Source: Taeniopygia guttata | Taxonomy: Eukaryota; Chordata; Aves; Passeriformes; Estrildidae | Reading direction: 5' to 3' | Length of the DNA stretch: 64,000 nt | NCBI RefSeq assembly: GCF_048771995.1 | Contig: NC_133027.1 | Span: forward strand, 7,436,001 to 7,500,000 | Part shown: piece by piece, positions 1 to 13,300 of the stretch | Numbering within the stretch: position 1 is the stretch's first letter | How the letters are laid out: the number at the start of each line of letters is the position of its first letter | Made by a program: the position numbers and the translations under genes | Notes under the pieces: generated by a model | The model's input: only the letters and a program-made list of their open reading frames with translations | The model's database searches: none | Told to the model about the DNA's origin: nothing

Positions 1-427
1 ATGTAAATAATGCCGTGTGTGCTCTTTATTTATAAAATAACGTCTTTCTCTCTAGCTAATTTACTTAGGCCATAAAAGGAAAATTGCCAAACAGTTGACA
101 TCAGGCATTTGTTTTGTTCATTGCTTTCTTCAACTGAGTGGAGCCTGTGGAGTCAAAATAAAAGCTGGGACAGTTTTGAATGTAAGGATTCTGCATGAAC
201 AATGACCCTGTGATTTATGCTGGCAAAGCATCTGGGTGCAATGACACTGCCAGCTTTCTTGTTTGTTCTAGATACAAGTAGTGTTTGCATACTGAAAAAA
301 TCCAAGATCTTTTGGAATGCCTGGAAAAATGAATCTGATCAAAGAATTTTCATTATTCATTGCCAGTGATGCAACTGTTTTCTGATGACTAATGCAATGT
401 CTGCTAAATCTCTGGGTTGCACTACAG
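1..427 (+). other. ITSN2: ITSN2 intron (partial, left edge of window)
   Basis: Non-coding sequence upstream of the first visible ITSN2 exon. It ends in an AG acceptor at 426-427. I see no exon or recognisable repeat in it; the short open frames here have no family resemblance. Confidence 0.7.
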
Positions 428-3400
428 AAACTTGCCCTGGACCCTCGCTGCAAAGGAATGCCCCTCTCCAGCTTCCTCCTGAAACCCATGCAGAGGATAA
501 CGCGCTACCCCCTGCTCATAAAGAGTGTGAGTACCCCAAGTGAGGATTTGTAGGTGAAGACTTTGAGTTTGATCTCCATAGCAAAAGCCAAGATAAAGGC
601 TTGTCCCTTCATGGGGATTTCTTACAGGCTTACCTCTGTTTTTATCTTGCTTTCTCCCCTCTCTGATCCACATCAGATTCTAGAGAACACTCCAGAGAAC
701 CACCCAGATCACAGTAACCTCCGGCTCGCCCTGGAGCGTGCGGAGGAGTTGTGCTCCCAGGTGAACGAGGGCGTGCGTGAGAAGGAGAACTCGGACAGGC
801 TGGAATGGATCCAGGCCCACGTCCAGTGTGAAGGCCTTGCTGAGGTATCTGCACTGATGCTCTGCAGGGCTGGGGCTTTTCAGAGTCATTTCAGGAAGAC
901 TGGGGAGGGAATGTGAGTCCTTGCTGACATCCCTTATCGGAACATGATCCACTGCTGAGCTCTAGGCAGGGAAGCTTTTATTGAATTTTACTCACAGCCA
1001 TAATGTGATGAGTTTTTGCATATTTTTCCATGACTGTAGTGCAGAGAAATTTTGATTTATCAGCTTAAAAACCATTTAGACCACTAAACAGACAGAAATA
1101 AATCTCTCTGAACTCCTGATCATGCTGCCACTGGGCTAAGTCAGGTGTTACTATGGAGGATTTCACTTAGTGTGTGTTTCCCAGGGTTTTCCTTCAAGCA
1201 GGAAGGGAACAGCAGCCCTCAGTGCCAGATCCTCAAGGATATGTGGTGTTCAGGTTCCTGTACCTTTCAGGACAGCCTTCAAACTGAGGTGTGTGTACAG
1301 TTCTCCACTGCATAAAGAACCAGAACTTGACAGATCCAGAAGGTCTGTCCTGGGAATCACCTGTAAGAGGTGACCTGACTGCAGCCTATGCAGCCTCTTC
1401 TTAAACACAGGTTCTGGACAACACAGGAATGGCAATGCAGTAAATTCCTCCATCTGGTCATCCCTCTGTGTGTTTTTGGTAAAGCTTAAATCTCCTCTGA
1501 GGTGGGAGTTGTGCTTGTGGCCATGGCTGATCATAGAACAGTTCCCTTATCTTAATTTAGAATGGAATTCATTAAACAGAAGAGAAGAGCATTTTCAGCA
1601 GCTTGGTCAATCTCCACAGTGAAGAGGAGCAGGAGCTGATGTCTGCAAAGACCTGCTGCTGCTAATGGGTTTTGTCTCTTCCCAGCAACCCGTGTTCAAC
1701 TCCCTCACAAACTGCTTGGGACCACGGAAGCTCCTGCACAGTGGGAAGCTGTACAAGGCCAAAAGCAGTAAGGAGCTGTATGGATTCCTTTTCAATGACT
1801 TCCTGCTGCTCACCTACATGGTTAAACAGTTTGTGTCTTCCGGATCTGATAAACTGTTCAGCCCTAAATCCAACTCCCAATTCAAAATGTACAAAATGGT
1901 GAGTGAGTCAAGGTGTTCCAAGTGTTGGTACAGTGGGTCCTGGCTTCTGATGAGGAATGCTGCTCTCCCACTGGGATTAGCAGTGTGGCCCCTTTTGCTG
2001 TCACATGGGCACGTTCTGGCAAACAACTTGCACAAATGACATTGGCTTAGTACCCAGAAAAGGACAGACTTCTGCATCTTGGTTCAACTAACACTTCCAT
2101 CCACTTTGCACAGAAGGGGCAGAAGTAGCATCATGCCTGAACAGCTGAGTGGGATGTTCAGAAGCAGGAGCCTTGACTTCAGTTTGCACAGGTTCCTGCA
2201 TCCACAAGAAAATTCCTGTCCTTCAGAAAACAGTAGAAGCTGCAAAATTTTAGTCTCTGTGCCCACACAGTGTGTGTTCTCAAGATTCTGAAACTGGAGA
2301 CATGAGCTTAAGTATCAGGGCTGCTTTCCCACAGAGAACCTGAGAGATTCCTGGATTTCTGAGCTCCACGCTGCAGCTCTGCTTGCACACTCCTTCCCCT
2401 TTCACAAAGCCCTTTGCCTAGGAAAGCAAAATGGGATGAATTGCCAGAGAAGTTTTTCTCTCAGCCCTTTCTTGCATCCTTTACATGTTGATCTCATTGT
2501 TTGTCCTGTGTCTTATGACTTTCATTTTCCCTACAGCAAAACAGTGTATTTAAACATGCATATAAAGTTTCTGCCCGTTGTCACAGGGTGATGCTGCCAT
2601 AGTGACATTTGCTTTTCTTTCAGCCGGTTTTCCTTAATGAAGTCCTTGTGAAGCTGCCCACAGACCCTTCAAGTGATGAGCCAGTTTTTCACATATCACA
2701 CATTGACAGAGTTTACACACTTAAAACTGACAACATTAACGAGCGGTGAGTAGTGAAAATTCAAATCTGAGCTTAAACTTGTTCATTGATTTAACTAACA
2801 CTTCCATCCACTTTGTGTGGAAGGGGCAGAAGCAGCATCATGCCTGATGCTGAGTGGGATGTTCAGGAGCAGGAGCTTCTGATGCTGCAGGCTGTGTTCC
2901 CAGTGAGCAGACACAGGGACTCTGAGCTCGGGAACAGAGCTGTCTCTTGGTCAGGAAATAAACTCACTTGACTCTCATTTGAGAGAGAAGTTTCATTTGA
3001 ATGAGAAGTTTTCTCTGATTTTGTTCTGCTTCTGCAGGAGCTCTTGCAGTGGCATCCAGCCACATCTGCTCCTTGATGTTTCAGTTGTATTGGAGAAAAG
3101 TTTAGGGCTGCAAAATCCAGCATGCCATAGGACTCCTCCCTGGTCCTGAGCAGTCTTTAATATGCCCCAGCAGTCTTTAATAAAACAGCAGCTCCACATC
3201 TAGTTAATTGAGGCTGATTTGGAATGTGGCAGAAGATTAAGTCAAAAAACTCTATCACCTTAGTCCACAAACTGACTTGATTTGTGATGCCTCTAAGATT
3301 TAGGGAGGAGAGAACTGAGAAAGGAAGGGGGGCAGAGTCACTGAAGATTTTGCTGTCTGTGAGATGACCCTGACTGTAGGGATTGCTCTCTGCAGGACTG

Positions 3401-5420
3401 CCTGGGTCCAGAAAATCAAAGCAGCGTCAGAACAATACATTGAAACGGAGAAGCGGAAACGTGAAAAGGCTTATCAAGGTACCCACCGAGTGCTGTATTT
3501 CCCTCTATCCTCCTGGATACTGGGGCAGAGCATTTCCTGGAAAATGCCAGGGTATTCTTCAGATCTATTGTCAGTTCTTACAGTTCCAACCAATCTGTTT
3601 ATTTCTGACCTCTGTTCCCAGCCCGTTCACAGAAAACCTCAGGAATAGGACGCTTGATGGTGCACGTGATTGAAGCAACGGAACTGAAGGCCTGTAAGCC
3701 CAATGGTAAGCGAGGGAAGCAGTCTCAGAGCAGTTTTATTCCTGTAACATTTGGAAAAGCTTGCTGAAAGGAGTTGGTCATTTGGGAACCACTGTGGCAC
3801 AGTTTCTATATGAAATAGTCATTCTTTAGTTTCAGAGGACCAAGTGAAGAACCAGCTCTGTGCTGCTCTGGGATATAGGATTGCTGATCCAATTCATCTG
3901 CAGCAGCATTGATGTGTGTCCAGGCAGGCTGCAGATGGAGGGGGAGGTTCTGCACTGCAGAGGGGTTTCACTCTGTGTTTTGTGTTTAGGGAAGAGCAAC
4001 CCATACTGTGAGATCAGCATGGGCTCACAGAGCTACACTACCAGGACCCTGCAGGACACCCTGAACCCCAAGTGGAACTTCAACTGCCAGTTCTTCATCA
4101 AGGATCTCTATCAGGATGTCCTGTGTATCACCATGTTTGACAGGGATCAGTTCTCACCTGATGGTAAGTCTGAATATTTAGGCAAAGAATGCTTTTTTTT
4201 AAGCTGAGGTACCCAGTTCCTCAACAGCACTTTCAAGAGCCTGTAGGTCTGACTGCTGCCTGAGAAATGTTGGGTAAAAACAATGCCTCAATACTCAGGA
4301 GGTTCAACAGCCTTCCAGAGCCAGTAACTCCAGGCAGTGAGATTTGATCCCAGTCTGGCTTCTGTATCAGATGCAGAATTATTTTCTTGTCAGACTGAGG
4401 AGACAGTCAAGTTGAAAGCAGAAGTTCTACTCATGATGGGTGCTCAAAAATAAGGTCTTGGGTGATATTTTCACAGCAACAGCTTGATCGGCTTTCTTGT
4501 TGCTTGGAAACTGAGCACGTTTTTGGCAGTCAGTTGCTTCTCATATTTTCTGAAATGTTAAGTGCTTTTTCAGGGTTCTGACACACAGTCAGTTATTGCA
4601 AATTTGCAGGGAACTCCCTTGACCTGAGATGCCTTGTGTGTAACCATAGCTCAGTCTTTTCTCCTGTGAGTTAATGTGAGTTTGGCTGGCTGCTTCTCCC
4701 AGCTGAACAGCTGAGTCTTGGTTTTAAGTCCCTGGTGAACCTTTTAATGCATACACACACAAAGATGTCATGTAAGAAATAGCGACACAGGACTGTAAAC
4801 CTACTAGTAGCAGTAATTGTTGAAGGTTGTTCTATAGTGAAAAGCATGATACATAGGCATAATTAAAAGTTGGCTGAGCCAAAATAGTTGTTTTTTTTAC
4901 TGTTTTTGAGCACCTCAGCTCATTTTTAAACAAGTTCCATCACCTAACTCTGACTGGCCAGCTCTGAAACTGAAGAACAGTTGAAACTGTGTTTCTGAAA
5001 GGGTATTTTCTAAGAATACTTTTAAGGCCCTTAGCTCAAACTGTGACATCCTAATTTCATAGCATTGCTCTCTTCTAAAAAGGCCCCTTTTTGTCACTGC
5101 TGGCTGGTTTACACAGGGCTGGGGTCCAGTCCAACTGGAAGCCTGGGAGCAGTGCTCTGGAAATGAGCGTGTACCCCACAGCATTGCATTAACCTGCCTC
5201 ACTCAGATTTTCTATGGTCAATATCTTTGGCTAATGAAATTTCTTATTCATTTCCCCTACAGATTTTTTGGGTCGCACTGAAGTTCCAGTAGCAAAAATC
5301 AGAACAGAACAAGAAAGCAAAGGCCCCACAACTAAACACTTACTGCTGCATGAAGTTCCAACAGGAGAAGTGTGGGTGCGCTTTGACCTGCAGCTCTTTG
5401 ATCAGAAAACACTCCACTAA
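428..5420 (+). CDS. ITSN2: Intersectin-2, 3' part (end of DH, PH and C2 domains)
   Basis: Intersectins are endocytic scaffolds at the plasma membrane; the long isoform carries a C-terminal DH-PH-C2 module that activates Cdc42. Eight coding exons are visible: 428-526, 677-844, 1686-1898, 2624-2745, 3396-3478, 3622-3705, 3990-4163 and 5263-5420 (TAA stop). All joins keep phase and use GT-AG sites, giving 366 C-terminal residues of a protein that is about 1,700 residues long in the family. Visible residues 1-85 finish the DH domain (motif [12 protein letters not shown]), about 100-215 form the PH domain (GKLYKAK through AWVQKIKAA), and about 240-350 form the C2 domain ([30 protein letters not shown]). 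The 5' part lies left of the window. ITSN2 rather than ITSN1 rests mainly on the FAM228/TP53I3/SF3B6/FKBP1B neighbourhood, since the two paralogues are very similar here. No coding defect is seen. Confidence 0.95.
2086..2174 (+). repeat. Duplicated intronic block, copy 1
   Basis: An 89-base block starting AACTAACACTTCCATCCACT, in the intron before the 2624-2745 ITSN2 exon. It recurs in the same orientation at 2793-2878 in the next intron, with a few substitutions and small gaps. It is not recognised as CR1. Confidence 0.75.
2793..2878 (+). repeat. Duplicated intronic block, copy 2
   Basis: Second copy of the 2086-2174 block, about 700 bases downstream, so the pair flanks one coding exon of ITSN2. 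The shared core includes GGGGCAGAAG and CATCATGCCTGA. The similarity drops sharply at both ends, as expected for an inserted repeat or a local copy event. Confidence 0.75.
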
Positions 5421-6713
5421 GAACGCTTTTTTTTAATTTATGAAGGACAACTGAAGCTAACAGCCTGAATATCTTTTGGTAAAAGATTCCTTGTCCCGTG
5501 CTGGTTATTAAGCAAGAATTCCTGCTGCTCCTGTATTTCCTCTAAGTTCCCGGTTGCGCTTAGTTCCTTGCAATGTTCCGAGTTGTTGTTGATCTATGCA
5601 AACACAAATGTTACTGTAAATACAGTACTATAGCTCAGTGCCTTTTTATTATGTTGGAATATCTTGGGTTTGGATGCCAATGTTTCCATTTTCAGGGCCA
5701 TAAAAAGTGTTATTTAGAAATGTGGCACCAAGCTGTTTGTATATTTTACCACTTAGTCTGACAGACAGACTGAGGAATGGTTTAAGCTCAGCACTAGAAT
5801 CATTCCATTTGAAATCTTACAAGTGATATCCACTGGAATTTTCCCATCTCAGGATGATTGTTTTAATGGTTAAATGCTGAAGAAGCCTTAGCACTGGAGA
5901 AGACTCCAATATATTGTACATTCTTTTAGGAATCAAGTGTAGTGCTTTACTTGACTTTAGTTCTGCACTGGAATCAGTAACTGCTACTTGATTTTTCTTT
6001 CTGCTTCAGTTTGATTTATCGTTCTCTGCTGAGACAATGTGGTTGTGAAGAATAAATAGAAAAAAATATTTTAAATACTGTGACCCACAACAATGTGGCA
6101 AAATACTCTTCAGCTCTTTGGGTTTTTTCCTAAGTATAAGTTATTTGTGTACATTTCCTTGGTCTTGCAGACCTCCATGTGAATCTTGAAGCTTTGACAT
6201 TGCCAACATGTACATAGAGAGTAAAATATAAGTTTATTAATTTGTCTACAGATGTTTATTGATGCATAGGGATTTTAAAGAAGTATATTTTATTGTATAG
6301 GAGAATGTGAAAAATGAGAAAAACTTATAGGATTTGTTCAAGGAAAGTTTATCACAAGTTTAAAAGGTTTGCTCTGGGAAACTGTCACCCCAGTATAAAC
6401 TGTAAAATGAACTGGTTGAAATGAAAGCAAAAACTTTCTCTTGGCACCAAATCAGGGATGGTTTTAAAAAAAAGAAAGTTTGTTTATAAATATTTGTTAC
6501 ATTGTAACCATTGTATTTCCTCCTTTAAACTGCTTTGTTGCAGAAGCACAGCATGCAGTTCCCAGCAGCCCTTGTTTTCCACGGGTGCAGAAATTCCTCC
6601 TGAAGTCTGGCAGTTTCCCCCCCAGTCACCCTCTGTGCACCCTCATATTACTGAGTCAACCTCTGTTACATTTAACAGTTTTCTGTGGTTCAGTATTTCT
6701 AATCCTGAATAAA
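5421..6713 (+). other. ITSN2: ITSN2 3' UTR with candidate poly(A) signals
   Basis: Non-coding, AT-rich sequence after the ITSN2 stop. AATAAA hexamers occur at 6051-6056 and 6708-6713; either could end the transcript and the sequence alone does not decide. The next gene (FAM228) approaches on the opposite strand with its poly(A) signal at 7196-7201, so the two genes converge with roughly 0.5-1.1 kb between their ends. Nothing else is recognised between 6714 and 7195. Confidence 0.6.
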
Positions 6714-7195
6714 ACTCAACTCTTGGCAACTCTTGAGAGATCGTGTCTGTACAACAGGAGTTTGGAGGACAGAGAAAATTCTGTTTCCAGGCTTTGAGCC
6801 CAGAGCTGCTGAGCAGCAAGGAGATGGACTGCACTGGCACAGGAGAGGGACGGGTTTGAGGGCACTGGCAGCAGCTGCTGCTCAGCACTAACTCTCCAGA
6901 AAGCACCAGATGTTTTGTACACCACTTCTCACCTCTTCTCCCCTACTTCTCTCCTCTGCCTTCTCAAAACACCTATGATGTATGTTAAAAGTTTGATTTA
7001 CTGCTTGGACACTGTCTCCAGGAGAGAACACCAGCACTGTCTTTATTGAGCTCAGCCCAAGTTGAACCTCCTAAAAAAGCAGGTTTTGGCTTGTAGAGCA
7101 TTGAACTGGAGCTGGCATGCAGAGGAGCAGCATCTCAGACATTTCTTTGGCTGATGGGTAACAACATTTCAGAACTACACGTTTGAGACAGTAAG

Positions 7196-7201
7196 TTTAT
7201 T
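7196..7201 (-). terminator. Candidate FAM228 poly(A) signal (AATAAA)
   Basis: AATAAA on the minus strand, about 140 bases past the proposed FAM228 stop codon at 7338-7340. Confidence 0.5.
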
Positions 7202-7337
7202 GCAGTTTGCCCAAAGGCCTGACCTGCTCTCACTTGCTGTGGCAGTGCATGTAACCTATTTTGTAAAGGGTACCTTTGATGGCTGTGCTTGCTGCTGTGG
7301 TCAGCTGGAGCACAGGTGACAGACATCATTGGCTCTG

Positions 7338-10300
7338 TCATTGTTCTGGTTGATGACTTTCATCCTTTAAAGAGAAGAAAAAACTGTTGCCATGCTTCTG
7401 TAAAGATCAGCTGAGCTGTCAGATTATTTCCTTCTACACAGCACACACTAAAATTGCCTGGGAACTCTGCAACCCTCCTTAGACAAGACACCCCCCGCAT
7501 GCTGCCGCAATGGATTTGAAATGAGGAAAACAAACCTCCCACTGTCAGTTGCTATTGTGCCTCAAAAACTGAGCTTAGTATAGATCCAGACTGTGTCCCT
7601 GGTAACCACGTTCAAACACTCTTGGGCTTAAATGCAGCAGGAGTGAGTAAAACTAGAACATGCTCCTCTAGAGCAGCCCCGCAGCAGCACAGCAGTAACA
7701 CGCTCTGTTAACTTCCTGATGATCAAAGTGGGACTCCAAACCTACTCACACCTTCCAGCAGTTTGTGCATGTCTTCTGGAAGAATGGATCGTACTCTGAT
7801 GGGTCATAATCATCCAAAAACACGTACCCCTGTGGGAGAAACAGATACTGAGTCAGGCCTCAGAAACTACTGGTGGTTGCAACAGTGAGAGCAGCCAGCC
7901 TGGATGGCACAGATCCAGGCACAGCATAACACAGCAACAGAGTTGAAATCTGTGAATTCTGTGAAAAAAGAATTCCCAATTTTCATACACTGCACCTCAG
8001 AAAGAAAGTGACTGAACTGTAACAGGAAAATTCCTCCATCCATTTTAATTTATCACAGGCATAAATACGTTATGTATTTATGAAATCTTTTGGTCTAAAA
8101 GATTTCATGAAGCATTCAGAAATAATGGCAGGCTAAAATGCTAACCTTAACTAGGACAGTCAAGACAATGGATTTTTTTTTAATTGAAAATGTTTTTCCA
8201 GAAAAGGAAGCCCTGAGATTGGCTCCATTTGTCAGAGCATGGTGCTAATAACACCAAGGTCATGGATTTGATCCCAGAATGGGCCACTCACTTAGGAGTT
8301 GGACATGATGATCCTTCTGGGTCCCTTCCAACTCAAAATATTCTGTGATGTCAACAAGACAGATATTAAAAAGAAAAGAAAAAACAGAAATGAGTGACCC
8401 CTCAATAGCCACAACCTTAGGCAGGTCACTGGTCTGCAAGATACCAGCTCCACATCTGGGTTCATGAGCTGGCTTTTCCATCTATACATTGGAATAAAGA
8501 CCTGAACCTCATGGTCTAGGCCACAGCTCCATCTCATCAACAATGCTGCCACAAGTGAAGGAGAAGGCTGATAGCAGGGAAGAGAGCAAAAGAAAATGGG
8601 CAAAAAGAAGGGAAAACGCATCCAGAATTAACCACATTAACTAATCCACACAAGTTCAGCAAAATTTATCATATGCTGCCACAGTTAATGCAAACTTATG
8701 CCAGTAAATTTGGCATAATAATTTGTCCCGTAAAATGTCTTTTCTCTAAAACTTGTCCTGACAAATAACTTGTCCTGTAAATATGAAGGGTCTCAGCCTG
8801 CTTTTCAGACATGCTGGTGACAGAGCTGACACCACAGAGCAAGGAGAAAAGGTAGAAGCTGATCACTGGTGCTGCTGCTCCCCTTCAGCAGAAGGACACA
8901 TCCCAGTACATCAGCCATTGCTTCTAGAGGCACCCAGCAAATTCCTGACCTGGCACAGCAGCTCGCAAGATGGACTGATACAGACCCAGATATGTACAGT
9001 ACACCCAACATAGCCTAAATCCCAGGACTTCTGCAGTAGGACTGGCTCAGTTCTTTGTCATTCCATGCAGTTTAAATGCATGGGTCTGTCACATCAGGCC
9101 TTTGAAAAATATCGTTTGGTCTCTTTAAAACAACACAGCTCCCATGGTATTTTAGTTTCTGGATAAGTACGTTGTTTACAGTCTCACAACTCCACTGTGC
9201 AGTGATTTCCACTGACAACAACTGCCTGATCTCTATATAATAATAAAGTATTATTTTTGTGGCAGATTACATAACCGCTTTTATTTTTCTTTTTTCATCC
9301 CTGAGATGCAGAAAGTTTAGTTGTGGTATCTGATATTCAAGAGTGGTGTCAAATTAAGAGCAAAATGAAGAAAACTAGTATTTTCTACAGTGACTGCAAT
9401 TTGCAATGTTTGTGAATACTGAAACACACAGAACTACAAAATTCATGAGCTGAGTCTATTACCTGTATTACTTTAAAAAAAATTGTTTGTATCTCTCTGT
9501 TCCCGTATATTTTCTTTTGCGAAGCTTGATCAGCAGCATCCAAGGCCACAAAATCATTTCACTCATGCTCTGCCAGCAGAGATGCAGTACTGCTGTAGCT
9601 GAACTCCTGAGACTTGAGAGCACAGCCCACACCCTGCTCACTCCGCCTTTGGTTTCAGCTGACAGAGCTCACGGTTTCCCCACTAAATGGTCCAGCCCAC
9701 AGAGGGAAACACACTTCAGTAGGGTGTCTCTATATTCAGGCCCCAGCACGTGTTCACTGCACCAAGCAATGCTGCACTGCACTGCACCAATGTTCAGAGC
9801 TGCTGGTGAGCGTACACAGTTGTAACATCACCATTACAGAAGTCCTCGAGAAAAGTTACAGGCAAGGTATATCTGAACTCCAGGTTACTCAACAGACAGG
9901 AAATCACAGCTAAACCCCTGAACTTGTCCACAACCCTCTGTATACAACCCCCTTCATGGTAGAAATGTGTTTCTCATTCATACCTTCTTTGTACAGTAGT
10001 TTAAATATTGAGAGTATTGTTCTTGTCTCCTTTTCCACACTTCTTTCTGTGACTGGCTGTCCATTTGGTCCTTCATTTTCTGCATAAATGGCTCTGAAAC
10101 ATTCTCAAGATATTTTTTGTACAGAAGCTCTGTCTTTCTCAGATGTAGGAAATCATTGTGCTTTAAATATCTGTCCATCTCCTTAAGTAAGAAATGGAAA
10201 ATAAAAGCCATATAAACTATTGGTCAATGACAGTAAAGATTCACATGTAAAGGTTTGCATCTTGGCTGACCTGACTGCTCACTGCTCCAAGGCATGTGTT

Positions 10301-13300
10301 TTCCAGCCCTTCCTTCTGCTCCTCCCTCTCTCCACTTCCCAACACTTATTTCCAAGCTTGCCCTTTCAAGAGGTTAGCATTCAGACACTTAAATTTTGAA
10401 GCTGTGGTGCAAAATTGGTAGAAAATGACTCACTTTTTCCCACCAGGTTATTGAGCTGAAATCACTACAGAGCAGGGGGCTGCAAGCACCAGACTGTGCA
10501 AGACAGGCAGCAGAAGGACCTTCCCTGCAGCACTGGCAACTGCTGGATCAGAGCAGACCAGCCCTCCTACCCTTTGCTCACAGCACCACTGTCACAAATT
10601 ACCACACCCACAGAACAAATATTAGTGCAAACAGGCTGTTCAAGTCACCTGGGATTCACATTTAGGGTTACTACTTCAGGCCTATCCAGAGTGGACTGAA
10701 AAGATCAGAAGCTCATAACTCTAAATTAGTTTTTCAAGAATACAGGCAATTAACATTTTCTCAGGAATCACCGTTTAGGAATTAAAAATACTGACAGGCA
10801 GGAAGGCACACAGCAAATGAGAAAAGAGCACACTTCTTACCCTCACAAAATTTTCTCTGTCCAAGATGCACTGAGCAGAAGCAATGATGTCTCGGCTTTG
10901 GTCAGGTGGTGCCTAACAACACATGAAAAAAGCCCACATGAGGTGAAAGCAGGACTTAGAGCAGGAGCTACATTTACTTTTTAATTCAAAACTATTACCA
11001 GTGTCAAGATTAGAGGCACATTATACCACAACCCAGCTGGCAAACCCTTGCAAGGTTTGCTCTGAACAGTTGGGTTAAGTAGCAACAAAAGAGCACTGGA
11101 AGAACTGGAAGGAGAACTGGAATGTACATGCTCAAAACTCTTTGGCTGATCCTCACCACGACCAAACACCACTTCCTCCTTGTCAGTGTTTCTCACCTGT
11201 GCCAGACATGTGCCTTTTAACTCCTGCACTCCAGACAAGGAGTACAGGCAACACACACCAAATCTATCATTTTGGGATGGAATGCATTTTATGCATAGGC
11301 TGGAATATTAGCCTGCCACTCCCTGTGCTTAATATTGATTTTTAATTCCAATTGACAGTGTAATTTTCAGTCATGTCTGCCTTGGCCCTACTGACCAGCT
11401 CCGCACTCCTAAAGGTTTATTACACTGAAATGAGCAGGACATCAGAGCAAGCAAGGAAAACACAAGAAGTATTAAAAAGTTCACAAAAACAAATGAGAAA
11501 GAGGAAATCTAAATTTCTGGCATGTTTCAAGACATGCCTACTATTTGAAATAACTGGTCTGTTGTACTATGCCTGATGAATTTACTTCACATAGTCACAG
11601 ATCCTTTCTAATGTCAGTACTGTAACAGCAGCACAAAGACATGGCCATCATTCCAGCTAAGAACCATCACTCGTGAACAGGAGAAGAGTTTTCCTTCAGG
11701 ATGATACATATGTGAAAAATCCTTAAGAACCAAAGGAGGTGGGTGTCCTTTGACTGAAGGAATGAAGTCCCATCTCCCTGGAAAAGGGCAGGGCCAGGGG
11801 CAGCCTCATCACAGTACTACTTACAGGGCAGCTACAAAAAGGATACAGGCTCTCTCTTCACCAGCAGCCACAGCAAGAAGACAAGGGATAAGAGATACAA
11901 GTTGCATTGGCAGAGGTTTCATCTCAATGTAAGAAATAATTTTTTACAGTGAGATCAATCATTCACTGAGCAACCTCCCCAGAGATGTGGTGGAGTCTCC
12001 ATCATGGAAGGTTTTCAATTGGACAGGGAGCTGGATACCTCATCTGGTGTGTCTTTCTCATGAAAGGCTGGGCTAGATGATCTTCCAAGGTTCCTTCCAG
12101 CCTGGGCTGTTCCATAAGTCTGTGATTCTAACTAGTCACAAGCTTGTTTCTGGTTTTATGAGAAACTTTTCCACACACTAAACTGCAAGTAATTTGATAA
12201 AGCTGGATCAAAAGGATACAAGAGCTCAATAAAACCCATTGAATCTGTTGCTATTTTTAGAATTCTTTGTTCTCCTTCTCCATGAAAAACATCTTTTAGA
12301 TTTTACTGAACTTTGAAAATAACAATTTTTCATTCTTCCCTTCATAACCTCTATTTAATTCCTCCATTTGCACCTTCACAGAACAGAAGCCTTCTTTCTG
12401 TGTTAGCCAGTATTTTCCTCCCCAAAATGTCTGCTGCAATCAATATTATTGGCTATGCCACACTGTTGGTGCTGAGGAGAACCTCTGGGTAAATGTAAAG
12501 AAAGGAAAAGGTCTGCATTAAGGGACAAACTGCTTCAAAAAGATCAGGTTCTAATCCAGGTTCCACAACCAAGGCACAAATGGTATGGAATGGTAAGCAG
12601 TAATACAACTGCAACATCCATTTCTGAGTGTGCAGATGAGTTCAGGCACATGCCAGGGATGGAAGTCCGGGAGCACAGACAGCCCAGAAAACACTGTCAG
12701 GATTTCAGTGGGATTGGGTGGCCAGTTCCAACACAGGACCCAGTTACACACCTGGGCTCCCAGTTACAGATACTGCTCTGTGTTGTTCACAGTAGAACCC
12801 ACAGGAATGCTGGGGGTCACTCACCCTCCAAGGCTGTTGCCGCTTGGGTTTTCTCACAGGTTTCCCATTTGCAAATCTTTGTAGCCAGGGACCTTCTGAG
12901 CCATTCACACTACCCATGGCTAGATTAGTCTGGGAAAAACATTAAAACCATCAAAACCCATAAAAAATATTGTATTAACAGCAAAATCTAAACTCTTTTA
13001 TAATTCCTACTGATCAGTGAAACAGATCTCTAAAGGACTTCTAACTGCTGATACCTACAGCATTTTCCTGTCACAGTAAGTAAAATACAAAGATGAAGTA
13101 TCAGGTTTACAGTCAGATACTGCCTCTGGTGGAACCATCTGACCTCATCTCCACACACCATGGATAGTGCATTTTGTTTCAAAGAACAGTGATTGACAAA
13201 TTGTTTGAAAACGCTTATCAGCTTTGGAAACATTTCAGAGTTATCAAATTTTGCCTCCAGACTATTATTTCTTTCCTTTGTGCCTTTTTCAATCAGATAA

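Noticed and set aside
8221-8286. tRNA-Ile gene
   Set aside because: The A-box end and arms are degraded and a CR1 tail follows directly; it is the head of a SINE, not a functional tRNA gene.
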